A DNA stretch of 64,000 nucleotides from Bacillota bacterium (GCA_023400235.1 JAEXFI010000045.1:1-64000); one strand, 5' to 3'. Shown: positions 44,610 through 53,649, counted from the first letter of the stretch. Translations and numbers: made by a program. Notes: generated by a model not told the origin, from the sequence alone.

Positions 44610-46811
44610 ATGTTTTATGTTAAAATTAGTCAAATGGATGAATGTGTAAGACGGGAGACTGATGGCTCCAGAAAGAGGCAGCATATGAATTATGAGGATC
44701 AGTTCAGACTTATTATACTTAACTACTATGTCGTATTCGAGGTGGAAGAATTCGAAGAGGACTACCGGCCTCTAGTTCAGGCGGAAAGAAGGATAGGCTC
44801 TGGCACTGCGCATCTGTGGGACACTGAGCTCAACGGCATAATACCTGCCCTCTGGTACATACTCCATCTGCCCAGGATGGGTTTTGATGTTGTTTCCATG
44901 GATATTGACCTTGTATTGAGTGGCCATGACGAGCCCCATAATATTATCCCGTTTCCCTATTGCAGAAACGCGGGGGAGAAGCAACGCATATATAACGGTC
45001 TTATCCGGGATGCCACCCTGATTATATGTGAGGACAAACTGTATGATACTTTGAAAAAAGACCCGGACATCCCGGAAAGCCTTTTGGGCCTTGTAAAGAT
45101 ATCCCAGCTTACAAGCGGACTTTTAAAAGAACATTGGAACAGGATATGCAAACACATTACCGCATATGTCAAGGAGTTTGAACCCTGCTCCGCTGAAAAG
45201 GAAATCTGTCTCACAGGAAAGGAAGAACGGGGAATCCTGCCGCTTATTCCACTGGCCAACCAATTTGGATTTCTGGAGAGAGTATTCTCCAAAATGCAGG
45301 AATTTCAGGATATTAAAAGATGCAATTATTTCAGCATTTTCATGCATAAGCGTATTCTTGAGCTGGCCCAAGACATAGGAAACAAGGAAGAGGAGTATGG
45401 CAGGCTGCTTGAAAAGCTCATAAGGGAAAACAGCAATTTTTATGGTATGCCCCTGGTTATAACCATGCCGGGCACTATGTCCCACCAGATAAGGTTTATG
45501 GGCAGAAGCAGGGAACTTCCTGAGAACGAAGAGGAAGTGGTAAAAATACTGGGGTATCACAGGGCCCTTGCCAAAAATGCAATGTATATACATCTGGATG
45601 CTTTTCCCCAGGAAATGTACATGGAACTGGCCAAGCTGGAGGAGCACTGCAAGCATGCTGCGGAGCATCAGAATATCAGAAGGATAGATAACAGGTTTGT
45701 ATGGCGTACTCTTCGCAGGCTGGGCAAGCTTTTCAACAATAGCTTGAAGCCCTTTGACATAAATATCTTAAATCATGTTTCACAGATAACGGTATTCTCG
45801 GATTTTCCCATTGGAGTGGCTGTTCTTCCGGGCTGTTCCGCCCCCTTGTGCTGTGTAAGGCCGATTACCTTAAGGCCTCTTACCCCTCTCACTAAAGCTT
45901 TTCAGTATGAAATGCAAAAAGACAGCCAGATATATCTGGGGAGCAGGTGCAAGGTACTGGTTGCAGAGTGCGTGGAGAGAACAGACGGTATCAGGCCTTA
46001 CTGTGACGAGCTGACAGCGGCACTGAGAGACATGATAGGCAAAGCCGGGGATATGGAGCTGATTTTTATGGAAATATCCTCAGTAAAGGGCTTCAAGGGA
46101 ATGTTGGCTATGCACCCGGATGCCGATATTTTGCTGGTTTCCTCCCATGGCTTTTACGATATTGGAAGCAATATGGCGGGCCTGAGCATTGGCGGCGAAA
46201 GATGGATGGTGGATGATGACATACATGTTCCTCCGGTGGTGCTTTTGAGTGCATGCCATGTGACACCAAGGGGGAGGGGAGTTGTCTCAGCCGGGGATTT
46301 GTTCATCCGGGCGGGGGCAAGGGCGGTACTGGGAACCTTTGTACCCGTAGACGTAAGAAGGAATGCTGTACTTATTGCAAGACTTTTTACGGAGATAATA
46401 GAGGTGAGAAAGGGCTGGAGCAATATGCGCACCTTGGATGACATATGGAGCCATGTGGTGTCCACAAATGCAGTCCATGAAATAACAGCTTCCCAATCCA
46501 CACATCCCTCCCGCTTGGAAATCTGGGCCAACACCAAAAATGCAAGCGGAAGTTTTCCTATTGCAGAGTTCAAGCAAAAAGCATCGGTGGGCAGGTTAAG
46601 AGCGGCACATATATATGAGGACAGTGAAAAAATACTAAGGGAGCTGGCTGACAGAGACGGAATGGGTGAATATTTTGATTCTGTCATGAAGTCCAGCGGT
46701 TATTTTCCTGAGTCGGTATTTTATCAGTTCACAGGCTGTCCTGAAAATATTTTTGTAAGAAATGACATAATTAAAGAATACAGCCAAAAATACAGGCAGA
46801 CAGGATTTTGA
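44610..46811 (+). CDS. CHAT-domain cysteine protease-like protein
   Basis: 733 aa. The N-terminal about 430 residues are unrecognised, mostly helical and rich in charged residues and Cys. The C-terminal third matches the CHAT caspase-like fold. A beta strand ends in ADILLVSSHGFYD with His513, and VVLLSACHV carries Cys549, the expected catalytic dyad. GDLFIRAGARAVLGTFVPVD follows, as in CHAT proteins. No signal peptide or TM is seen. The start is uncertain: ATG 44685 has a better SD (AGAGG) than 44610. It follows the response regulator closely and precedes a DUF4157 protein, so a regulated protease acting on or with that protein is a reasonable hypothesis. Confidence 0.75.
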   Translation: MFYVKISQMDECVRRETDGSRKRQHMNYEDQFRLIILNYYVVFEVEEFEEDYRPLVQAERRIGSGTAHLWDTELNGIIPALWYILHLPRMGFDVVSMDIDLVLSGHDEPHNIIPFPYCRNAGEKQRIYNGLIRDATLIICEDKLYDTLKKDPDIPESLLGLVKISQLTSGLLKEHWNRICKHITAYVKEFEPCSAEKEICLTGKEERGILPLIPLANQFGFLERVFSKMQEFQDIKRCNYFSIFMHKRILELAQDIGNKEEEYGRLLEKLIRENSNFYGMPLVITMPGTMSHQIRFMGRSRELPENEEEVVKILGYHRALAKNAMYIHLDAFPQEMYMELAKLEEHCKHAAEHQNIRRIDNRFVWRTLRRLGKLFNNSLKPFDINILNHVSQITVFSDFPIGVAVLPGCSAPLCCVRPITLRPLTPLTKAFQYEMQKDSQIYLGSRCKVLVAECVERTDGIRPYCDELTAALRDMIGKAGDMELIFMEISSVKGFKGMLAMHPDADILLVSSHGFYDIGSNMAGLSIGGERWMVDDDIHVPPVVLLSACHVTPRGRGVVSAGDLFIRAGARAVLGTFVPVDVRRNAVLIARLFTEIIEVRKGWSNMRTLDDIWSHVVSTNAVHEITASQSTHPSRLEIWANTKNASGSFPIAEFKQKASVGRLRAAHIYEDSEKILRELADRDGMGEYFDSVMKSSGYFPESVFYQFTGCPENIFVRNDIIKEYSQKYRQTGF

Positions 46812-46866
46812 ACAGAATCCGGCCTGCCTTATCAAAAGTGGCGTTTAAACATTTTTCCGCCTAAAC

Positions 46867-47097
46867 TCAGAAGGCGGTAATTTTTCCAAGCAGGTATCTT
46901 ATGAGCAGGGAAGGGTCAAGGGCATCCACGCCGCCGTCCCTGTTCACATCGGCAGCCGAAAGGGACTGACCTGACAGGGTGCTGCTTCCCAAAAGGTGCT
47001 TCTTTAGCAGTCCCGCATCCAGGGAAGTGATGCTTCCGTCTCCGTCAATATCTCCAAGCAGCGCTTCCTGAACAAAATAGCATAGACCGAGCTGAAT
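46867..47097 (-). pseudogene. Relic of a dockerin-bearing cellulosomal gene
   Basis: The minus-strand frame encodes a complete type I dockerin: GDIDGDGSITSLDAGLLKKH, then ADVNRDGGVDALDPSLLIRY and LLGKITAF before the stop at 46867. The frame upstream runs only to a stop at 47098, with no catalytic domain, start or SD. A neighbouring frame (KFSSVYAIL) would join in if a 1-nt shift were corrected. It is therefore the 3' end of a lost cellulosome gene, stranded between the CHAT and DUF4157 genes. Nothing else is visible in 46812-47215. Confidence 0.8.
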
Positions 47098-47215
47098 TTA
47101 TCGAGATATTTAAAGCTGATTTTTAAATACTTTCAAATTTAAATTAAAATTGGGATGTTAAAAGCCCCTTGGAATTTACTATAATTATGAGCAAATTTTT
47201 AAGGGAGTGAAAAAT

Positions 47216-49315
47216 ATGCAGACAAAGGCGTTGCAAAAGAAAACCGACAGGTCTGTAGGTGAGGGGATAAAGCAGGGAGAAAACAAGTCTTCCGCCGTAA
47301 CCTCAGAGCCCAAAAATCCCATCAAGATGAAAGATTACCGGGAAATAATGCAAATGCTGCTCCTCAATCCCGATTTGATTACATATGAGGATTTTATTAT
47401 ACTGCAGAAAGCCATAGGCTATCGAGAGGCCTTGGCCTTAATGGAGGATATGCGGCAGCGGAAAAGAAGGAAAAAGGGTGGGCTGCCTGAAAATACTCCG
47501 GGAAGCCCCACCGGAAGCAGATATGCTCAAAGCCCCGCCCAAGCAAAGCCGGTGACATACGGAGAACTCAGGCGGGAGGTGATACCGTGGAATAAGCAGC
47601 CCAATGAGCAAAGTGGACAAAATGAGCAAAAGGCCATTCAAATGAGACAGGGTGAAAGCAGCTCCCGCGCAAACGGACAAGTAAAGACAAATATGCCCGT
47701 CCATCTGAGAGCGGGCCTTGAAGGACTTTCTGGAACCGATCTGTCGGATGTGAGTGTTTACAGGGATTCTGACAAACCTCAGAAAATAGGCGCCCTTGCA
47801 TATACACAGGGCAGTGACATTTATTTAGCTCCGGGACAGGAGCAGCACCTTCCCCATGAGGGCTGGCACGCCGTGCAGCAAAAGCAGGGACGGGTTCAGC
47901 CAACACTTCAGATGAAAGACGGTGTCTCTGTAAATGAGGAGGCGGGACTGGAAAAAGAAGCGGACATAATAGGGAGCAGGGCTTTGCAGGAAGGTGCAAA
48001 AAACATAAGTCCCGGAACTAGTCCGGGAACCAGTCCGGGAACTAGTCCGGGAACCAGTCCAGGAACTAGTCCGGGAACCAGTCAGGAAAACCGGGGCCAT
48101 ATACAGAGTACCTTGGGTTCAGGCACAAATGCAGGTGTCTTGCAGAGCTTGGGACAGTCACCCGGAAACACAATCCAGCGCAGGCCGGATGATCCAAAGG
48201 ACAATGCCAAGGAGGATTTTGACACCACGGTGAGAACTGAAAGAATGAACCTGGGTGTTGGAAAACAAAGCGACAGTATAAGCTTCAAGGATGATGATAT
48301 AAGCTGGTATTATATCGGGGCAGATGTAACCAAGTTATTGAAAAGCATGCAGACCAGTGCCTCCGGCCTCAGGAGCAAGGAGGCTGCAGAAGCTTTTGAA
48401 ATTGCTAACAAGCCTATTCTCGAAAAGATACAGCATAACAGGAAGCTGAAATTGTCCGCCGACAAGCTGCAGCTGTTGTTCCTTTTTGACCCGGAGGGGG
48501 TTAAGGACTACCTGTACGGCAAGTCTGAGACTTTGATAAATGAAGTATATAAAAGACTGACAGGGAAAGAACCGGTGTATTATGCAAAAACCGTTACAGG
48601 CTGGGAGGTGACAGACCGCAGGCCGGGAACCTGGAAGGATATATTCTCGGAAGTAGTATCCGACGCCCGTGTACTGCTTACCCGAAGTGACGGCATGCCC
48701 CATGACCTGGTAAGCCTGGTGCTGCCTCTGGCGCTGACGGGACTTGTATTTATCGGGCTTTATGGTATTGGGCTTGTGGCTGAGGGTATTGCATTCTTCG
48801 GATTGGCAAACACTCTTAGGATGTTTGCTACAGGAACCTTGTCAAAAACACTGGCGAATATTAACGCACAGCAGAACAGTGCCACCAATGTGGCAAAAAT
48901 AGCCGATGAGGTGGTGGCCCTGCCCAAGGACACCTGGCTTAAAGGCTGGCTGGAACGGGGGAATATTATTGACAAGTTCAGAGGCAACGGCCTTGGCCAT
49001 AACTTCCCTGTCATAGACAAGCTGGAAAGCAAGGTGGCGGTCAGCATAAAAAGCCTGGATACTGCTGCTGCCACCTATCAGAAGGGGTCAGCCCTTGCAA
49101 GCAAACTGAATAGCTTTGTATACCAGCTCAGCAGATTCGATGGAGCATCTTTTGGAGGCAAAAGTGCCTTTAAGGGAGTAGATTTTAGTTCAAAGGCACT
49201 TGAGTTGGTTATCCCCGATGTGCAATTGTCCATGGAACAAATTCAGGCTATAATAAAGGCAAAGGAATATGCAAGTTCACTGGGAATAGGTTTTAAAATT
49301 ATCATAGGAAAATAG
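47216..49315 (+). CDS. DUF4157 (eCIS-core) protein with toxin-like architecture
   Basis: 699 aa from ATG 47216 (SD AAGGGAG). After an N-terminal helical and low-complexity region, residues about 160-260 form the DUF4157 domain: MPVHLRAGLEGLSGTDLSDV, YTQGSDIYLAPGQ, then LPHEGWHAVQQ with the metalloprotease-like HExxH (His214, Glu215, His218), and LEKEADIIGSRA. A tandem SPGT linker (about 265-290) follows, then a large unknown region with one hydrophobic segment (VLPLALTGLVFIGLYGIGLVA, about 503-540) and a C-terminus ending MEQIQAIIKAKEYASSLGIG. DUF4157 is common at the front of polymorphic toxins and contractile-injection effectors. No toxin fold is certain. A small gene follows after 13 nt, as immunity genes do. 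Confidence 0.75.
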   Translation: MQTKALQKKTDRSVGEGIKQGENKSSAVTSEPKNPIKMKDYREIMQMLLLNPDLITYEDFIILQKAIGYREALALMEDMRQRKRRKKGGLPENTPGSPTGSRYAQSPAQAKPVTYGELRREVIPWNKQPNEQSGQNEQKAIQMRQGESSSRANGQVKTNMPVHLRAGLEGLSGTDLSDVSVYRDSDKPQKIGALAYTQGSDIYLAPGQEQHLPHEGWHAVQQKQGRVQPTLQMKDGVSVNEEAGLEKEADIIGSRALQEGAKNISPGTSPGTSPGTSPGTSPGTSPGTSQENRGHIQSTLGSGTNAGVLQSLGQSPGNTIQRRPDDPKDNAKEDFDTTVRTERMNLGVGKQSDSISFKDDDISWYYIGADVTKLLKSMQTSASGLRSKEAAEAFEIANKPILEKIQHNRKLKLSADKLQLLFLFDPEGVKDYLYGKSETLINEVYKRLTGKEPVYYAKTVTGWEVTDRRPGTWKDIFSEVVSDARVLLTRSDGMPHDLVSLVLPLALTGLVFIGLYGIGLVAEGIAFFGLANTLRMFATGTLSKTLANINAQQNSATNVAKIADEVVALPKDTWLKGWLERGNIIDKFRGNGLGHNFPVIDKLESKVAVSIKSLDTAAATYQKGSALASKLNSFVYQLSRFDGASFGGKSAFKGVDFSSKALELVIPDVQLSMEQIQAIIKAKEYASSLGIGFKIIIGK
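48009..48086 (+). repeat. Tandem 12-nt repeat inside the DUF4157 gene
   Basis: About six units encoding SPGT alternate between two codon forms (ACTAGTCCGGGA and ACCAGTCCGGGA), giving a 24-nt higher-order repeat. It encodes a flexible linker between DUF4157 and the C-terminal region and may vary in length by slippage. Confidence 0.85.
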
Positions 49316-49328
49316 GAGAGTGTCGTAA

Positions 49329-49784
49329 ATGATCTATGGAGTTACGTTATATAAGGACAGCCTGGGTCAGCTGCTGATCCTTCCAAATGCCAAGGATGAG
49401 GCAGGTGTTTCGGTACAGCTAAACAAGCCTGTGATTTTAAATCAACCCTATGGGGCTCTGGAAACAGGACAGAAAATCAAGGAGTGCTTTGAAGTTTGTG
49501 CCAGTGAACCGTTTCAGTCCTCAAAGGATTTTGTCAAGGTGTATGAAATTGTAACCGGTATAAAGAGCTTTCCACGGTTTTCAAAGAACAGATTGTCTGT
49601 TATGATATTCCTGGATACGGAAAAAGGCTATACTATTATGCCTTTGCAGCGATATCCCGACGGGTCTTACCGTCCCAACAGCCAAAAATATCCCCAGGTG
49701 AGCCTTGAAATCCATGCCGGCAGCCTGCAAATCGGGGAGGCGATGCTGAACGCATTTGAGGTGCTTGCAGCCGGTTTGCAGTAG
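49329..49784 (+). CDS. Small protein after the DUF4157 gene, possible immunity protein
   Basis: 151 aa, soluble alpha/beta type, no signal or TM, family not recognised. ATG 49329 lies 13 nt after the upstream stop with SD GGAGAG, so the two are co-transcribed. Size, position and coupling fit an immunity protein for a polymorphic toxin, but nothing in the sequence itself shows this. It could instead be a chaperone or a regulator. Confidence 0.6.
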   Translation: MIYGVTLYKDSLGQLLILPNAKDEAGVSVQLNKPVILNQPYGALETGQKIKECFEVCASEPFQSSKDFVKVYEIVTGIKSFPRFSKNRLSVMIFLDTEKGYTIMPLQRYPDGSYRPNSQKYPQVSLEIHAGSLQIGEAMLNAFEVLAAGLQ

Positions 49785-49942
49785 ATGACAGCGAAGTGCG
49801 GCGCAGCTCCTGAAGCCAATAATACAGGGCTGATACTAATTGGTGAAGCTTGAGGTAATCCATAAAAATGATATAATTGGGCTATAATATATTTCACTCG
49901 TAGTATGAATGTCATTAAAATTTCGACCTGTGAGAAAGGTGA

Positions 49943-50338
49943 ATGCAGATGGATTTAAACTCAAAAACCGTAACAACCATTGATGAATACATCTCCCGCT
50001 TTGATGAAAATATTCAAAAGCTGCTGGGGGATATAAGAAAGTGCATAAGGGAAGCAGCTCCCGAAGCAGAGGAGAAAATAAGCTATCAGATGCCTACATT
50101 TGCTTACTATGGAAATCTGGTTCATTTTGCAGCGTATTCCGGACATATAGGCTTTTATCCGGCACCCAGCGGGATTGAAGCCTTTAAGGACAGGCTGTTC
50201 CAATACAAGTGGGCCAAGGGCTCCGTACAATTTCCAATTGATAAGCCCATGCCCTTTGAGCTGATAAGTGATATAGTCAGGTTCAGGGTTCAGGAAAATG
50301 CAGAGAAAGCAAAGGCCAGGGCAAAAAGGAAGAAATAA
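49943..50338 (+). CDS. DUF1801 family protein (YdhG-like)
   Basis: 131 aa with the DUF1801 pattern: TIDEYISRFDENIQKLLGDI, APEAEEKISYQMPTF, VHFAAYSGHIGFYP and KGSVQFPIDKPMPFELI, then a Lys-rich tail. These small cytosolic proteins have a YdhG fold and are suggested to bind iron or ligands; the actual role is unknown. The SD AAAGGTGA precedes ATG 49943; ATG 49949 is also possible. It has its own promoter region and is not part of the toxin-like pair. Confidence 0.85.
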   Translation: MQMDLNSKTVTTIDEYISRFDENIQKLLGDIRKCIREAAPEAEEKISYQMPTFAYYGNLVHFAAYSGHIGFYPAPSGIEAFKDRLFQYKWAKGSVQFPIDKPMPFELISDIVRFRVQENAEKAKARAKRKK

Positions 50339-50407
50339 AATCAAAGCCGGGTCATAAATTATAATAGAAGGCTGCACAGGTTAGCTTGTGTATAGTGGAG
50401 GTTTATT

Positions 50408-50710
50408 GTGAGAAAGAAATTACTGATTTTGACAGCAATGACTGCTTTAATACTGACGGTGTTAACAGGCTGTATTCCGGGAGACGGCACGTATACTGCT
50501 GCAAAGCCTGCAGGCTTTTTCTGGGGAATATGGCATGGCTGGATATCACCTGTATCCCTTGTAATTGGATTGTTCCAAAAGGATATAAGGGTATATGAGC
50601 CCGCAAACACCGGCTGGTGGTACGATTTTGGCTTCTATATTTCCATAATCGGCGGCTTTGGAGGTTTGTCACTGTTCAGGAGAAAATCCTCCGGCAGAAA
50701 GGACAAATAG
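50408..50710 (+). CDS. Small lipoprotein of a conserved clostridial family
   Basis: 100 aa with a GTG start (SD GTGGAGG). The lipobox LTGC gives lipidation at Cys about 22. Conserved aromatic stretches GFFWGIWHGWISPVSL and NTGWWYDFGFYISIIGGFGG then form one or two membrane segments. I recognise this pattern as a widespread family of unknown function in clostridia. A terminator-like stem follows. Confidence 0.75.
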   Translation: MRKKLLILTAMTALILTVLTGCIPGDGTYTAAKPAGFFWGIWHGWISPVSLVIGLFQKDIRVYEPANTGWWYDFGFYISIIGGFGGLSLFRRKSSGRKDK

Positions 50711-50719
50711 AAAGCAATT

Positions 50720-50791
50720 GGGCACAGCAGATAATTACTGTTTTACAAGCTTAATGACTGTAAACCGGTGTATTAATCCTGTGCCCTTTTT
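50720..50791 (+). terminator. Terminator-like stem with long loop
   Basis: GGGCACAG and CTGTGCCC enclose 51 nt, and five T residues follow. The long loop is unusual for a terminator but the end is typical. Confidence 0.5.
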
Positions 50792-50806
50792 AGGTTTAAT
50801 GCCTAG

Positions 50807-50862
50807 CAAAGTCAATTGAGGCTCAGAGCCAGACTTCCGTCTTTCTGCTGCCGGTAATTGAC
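50807..50862. repeat. Dispersed intergenic repeat, diverged copy
   Basis: It begins CAAAGTCAATTGAGG and ends GTAATTGAC, with inverted termini GTCAATT/AATTGAC. The same layout and size (about 55 nt) is at 52817-52871, and the left end recurs in reverse at 6817-6837. Confidence 0.45.
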
Positions 50863-51153
50863 CTACTCTATAATGGTCCAGATTTCTTTTGTGTCCTTTA
50901 TATAACTGTATTCTATAACATCGTCATCCACCGTCTCTTTTTCACTGTTAAAATAGGCTACAGGTATTGCAACCTCCAAAGAGCCTAATTTATATAGCTT
51001 TGCATCCAGTTGAACTTTTTTCATGTTCTCAAAGTTGGGAATGAGTCTTAAACCAAGATTCGTATCACTGTTGTAGGTGGCTCTCCAGAATTCTTCCGGA
51101 GTTACATTTTCCTTGAGTTTTACCTTCACATCTATTCCAGCTATGACAATCAC
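50863..51153 (-). CDS. Small hypothetical protein
   Basis: Up to 96 aa, soluble, with no recognised family. It has a regular beta-rich pattern and a C-terminal run of acidic residues. The start is unclear: GTG 51153 lies directly behind AAGAG, too close for a normal SD, and other in-frame starts lack a site. It stands alone between convergent and divergent genes. It is probably real given its balanced composition. Confidence 0.45.
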   Translation of the reverse strand: MIVIAGIDVKVKLKENVTPEEFWRATYNSDTNLGLRLIPNFENMKKVQLDAKLYKLGSLEVAIPVAYFNSEKETVDDDVIEYSYIKDTKEIWTIIE

Positions 51154-51343
51154 CTCTTGTTTACATTTTTTGATAGTTTAGACCATTGTATCATATGATA
51201 TTCCACCAAGAAACAACACATAAGCAAATTGTGCTCTGGAACAAAAATGCAGAGAAGAATTTTAAAAAGCTGAATATACAAAAGGCATTAAACCAATACT
51301 ATTTTCAAAGAAAATTCTGCGTTTTTTAAGAGGAGTGATAGAG

Positions 51344-51805
51344 ATGGAAATAGCCACGGGGTATTTTATAAGCAGGGCGCCTGCAATTGAGGCTGCAAGA
51401 TATCTGGGCAGGCACGGCTTTGCCATAGAGGTGCTGGGACACTCAAACCAGGAGGATTTTCGAGACCGGCAGGTAGTAAGTGAATTTGAGGAAAACCTGG
51501 ATGTACCTTATTATGGCTTTACAGGAGGGAATATGGGGATTTCCTCCGGCATAAACGGCTATATGATGGCAGGAACCGGTCCGCTGATGCCGGCACGGCC
51601 TATAGTCAGCCTGGTTAACGGAGGGATAGGTGATGACTTCAAATCCATTATGATAAATTGGGGAGTGCCCAGAGGTATTGAAGAGGAAATAAAGTCGGTG
51701 GTTGAAGCCGGAAGTTCTGTGGTAATGGTTGAATGCCATTCAAAGGACAAGGAATTTGTCAAAGACAGCCTGAAGAAACTGGGAGCCCAGAATATACACA
51801 TATAA
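51344..51805 (+). CDS. General stress-protein-like small protein
   Basis: 153 aa from ATG 51344 (SD AAGAGGAG). The N-terminus (IATGYFISRAPAIEAARYLGRHGFAIEVL) and Gly-rich middle resemble GSP17M/YflT-type ferredoxin-like proteins that fold as a beta-alpha-beta unit. The C-terminus repeats a similar pattern (EAGSSVVMVECHSKDKEFVKDSLKKLGA), suggesting two related halves. Function unknown, possibly stress linked. Confidence 0.55.
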   Translation: MEIATGYFISRAPAIEAARYLGRHGFAIEVLGHSNQEDFRDRQVVSEFEENLDVPYYGFTGGNMGISSGINGYMMAGTGPLMPARPIVSLVNGGIGDDFKSIMINWGVPRGIEEEIKSVVEAGSSVVMVECHSKDKEFVKDSLKKLGAQNIHI

Positions 51806-51851
51806 GCGGTAAGCCACATATGTGCGGTAAGCCCTGTCAATCCCAATACCA

Positions 51852-52595
51852 TCAGGCCTGGGGCGTTCTTTCATAGATAAAGAGCTTGCTTTTCTTCCCC
51901 ACACGGTCCACGGCATTAACATGATTCAACACATTCAGGGCAGTTTGGGCATTGGACAGACTAACCCCAGCAGCCTTGGAATAGTCCCTGCTTGTAAACT
52001 GAGCGGGGAGTGTTTCGGGTATCAGCAGGGAGTAGTCCTTTTTATTGCGGATATGGATAATGTCTTTAAGGGCTGTAGGTATTCTGTCATGCCGCCAGGA
52101 GCCCTTTTTCCCGTCTGTGCTCCAGCCGTTTAAAAGCCGGTATTCTTCCAGGTCCACATAAACTATGCACAAATGAAGGTTCTCATTCTCAAGAAAGCTT
52201 TTTATCCTGTATAATTCGGGGAAAATATCATAGGCTGAGCCTCTTTTGGGGGAAAGCCTTCTTTTGCTGATTTCACCGGTATCTTCACTTATCCACAGCA
52301 GGTATTTTGTGTATGCCACCGGGTACACCAGTGTCACTTCATTGTCAGGAAGAAAGGCTTTAAGCTTCTGGCGCAGCTTATTCCACTGCCGGGTTTGTAT
52401 TTCGGTGATTCCTCTATTGTTGAGAATATCCGCATAAAAGGAGCCCACCTTTATTTCATGGCAGCTTTCATCCGGTTCCAAATAATGCTTTAAAACGGCG
52501 TGCAGAGTCTTCTCACCCAGTGTTCCGATACCCTCTCGCCGGTGCTTGGAGTTCATGACCTTTTCACAGGCTTTTTCAAAATTATGCAGTTCCAT
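51852..52595 (-). CDS. Putative PD-(D/E)xK-like protein with C-terminal winged helix
   Basis: 247 aa from ATG 52595. The N-terminal half has EGIGTLGEKTLH, EIKVGSFYADI and GITEIQTRQW: an early Glu, an Asp and a following ExQ, which fits the restriction-endonuclease-like active site with Gln in place of Lys. The C-terminal 50 residues (FTSRDYSKAAGVSLSNAQTALNVLNHVNAV) look like a winged-helix DNA-binding domain. Activity on DNA is an inference from motif order. No methylase or partner is near. Confidence 0.5.
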   Translation of the reverse strand: MELHNFEKACEKVMNSKHRREGIGTLGEKTLHAVLKHYLEPDESCHEIKVGSFYADILNNRGITEIQTRQWNKLRQKLKAFLPDNEVTLVYPVAYTKYLLWISEDTGEISKRRLSPKRGSAYDIFPELYRIKSFLENENLHLCIVYVDLEEYRLLNGWSTDGKKGSWRHDRIPTALKDIIHIRNKKDYSLLIPETLPAQFTSRDYSKAAGVSLSNAQTALNVLNHVNAVDRVGKKSKLFIYERTPQA

Positions 52596-52816
52596 TATTA
52601 CCCCCATGAGTATTAATCAATGTTTATTTTACAGGAATGTCATCTTTCTTTCAACATTACATAAATTTAAGAATCTTTACATAAGATGAATAAATTAGCT
52701 TATTTGCAAGCAAATTATTCTATTCAGGGTTGTTGCACCATTTATATTATGCTATTCTTTAATATAAGACTATTTTATACTTATACATAAATATAATAAT
52801 ATTTTTACAGTGTTAC

Positions 52817-52871
52817 CAAAGTCAATTACGGTTCAAACCCAAGCTATCGGCTTTCAGCGTTAGTAATTGGC
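52817..52871. repeat. Dispersed intergenic repeat next to a leader-like element
   Basis: It begins CAAAGTCAATTACGGTTCAAA and ends GTAATTGGC. The 21-nt start matches 6817-6837 in reverse. Directly downstream, 52872-52905 matches positions 21-51 at the window start with one difference. These two blocks fill the end of the 332-nt gap 52596-52927, whose first part is AT-rich with no gene. Confidence 0.5.
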
Positions 52872-52927
52872 TTTTTTAGAGTATAGGAATTTATATATTT
52901 TTTAAAATTGATGATTCAGGTGATGAC

Positions 52928-53569
52928 ATGCATAAGACGCATCTTGTATTACGGCACTACAACAAGTTCAAGCCGATTAACTGTACTTTCATAAGCGGAG
53001 ACACCAGCAAGATTTTTACGGTGAAGATCAGTGAAAATGAGAATGGTGTTGCAGAAATGCTGAAGGGGGACCCTGTGCTTATAGGTATGCTGGATGAAAG
53101 TGAAATACTTATGGTGAATGGTGGAAGTGTAGTTGGTGCAAACCCAAAAGAGGACAAGTACATAATCTGCTCTAACAATGTGGTAAATATAGCAAGGGAA
53201 CTGGAAAAGAGGCAATATGAAAGATACCCCACTTCTCTGCTGGGTGAGATCAAGCTTGCAGACTCCAGCAGGAGAGAGCCGGCGTGTATTAAGGACTTTA
53301 GTTATTCAGGGATGTGTATTTATTCCACCGGAGATTTTGAATTGAATGATGTGGTTGAAATAAGTGTTTTCCTGGCTAATAATGTATCAAAATATGATGG
53401 TACTGTTATGCGGAAATCAAAAAACTTTGGAAGAAATGAGTACGGTATACAAATCGTCCACAGGGATAAAAATGCCATGTACTCTACGGAGGCCCAACTG
53501 GCAGGCTGGGTGCAGTCTGAGAAGGAATTGATCTACAGGCATTTGTTAAATGCCAATTACAAATTTTAA
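52928..53569 (+). CDS. PilZ-domain c-di-GMP receptor
   Basis: 213 aa. The N-terminal about 95 residues resemble a YcgR-N-like beta barrel. The PilZ domain has both binding motifs: RxxxR as RQYER (about residue 99) and DxSxxG as DFSYSG (about residue 127). It should bind c-di-GMP and act on motility or matrix production by protein contact. With the GEMM riboswitch at 34268 this is the second c-di-GMP effector in the window. A weak SD (CAGGTGATG) precedes the start. Confidence 0.85.
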   Translation: MHKTHLVLRHYNKFKPINCTFISGDTSKIFTVKISENENGVAEMLKGDPVLIGMLDESEILMVNGGSVVGANPKEDKYIICSNNVVNIARELEKRQYERYPTSLLGEIKLADSSRREPACIKDFSYSGMCIYSTGDFELNDVVEISVFLANNVSKYDGTVMRKSKNFGRNEYGIQIVHRDKNAMYSTEAQLAGWVQSEKELIYRHLLNANYKF

Positions 53570-53586
53570 ATAATGTTATAAAATAT

Positions 53587-53616
53587 AAATATAGTCTCAC
53601 AGGCTATATTTTTTTA
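53587..53616 (+). terminator. Intrinsic terminator after the PilZ gene
   Basis: AAATATAG and CTATATTT pair across a 9-nt loop, followed by a T-run, 18 nt after the stop. Confidence 0.75.
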
Positions 53617-53649
53617 TTTCAGAGGACAGCGCCGCAGGAGGGAAGAGTA

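Noticed and set aside
48009..48086. CRISPR-like repeat array
   Set aside because: The units are 12 nt, in frame, without spacers and encode a linker.
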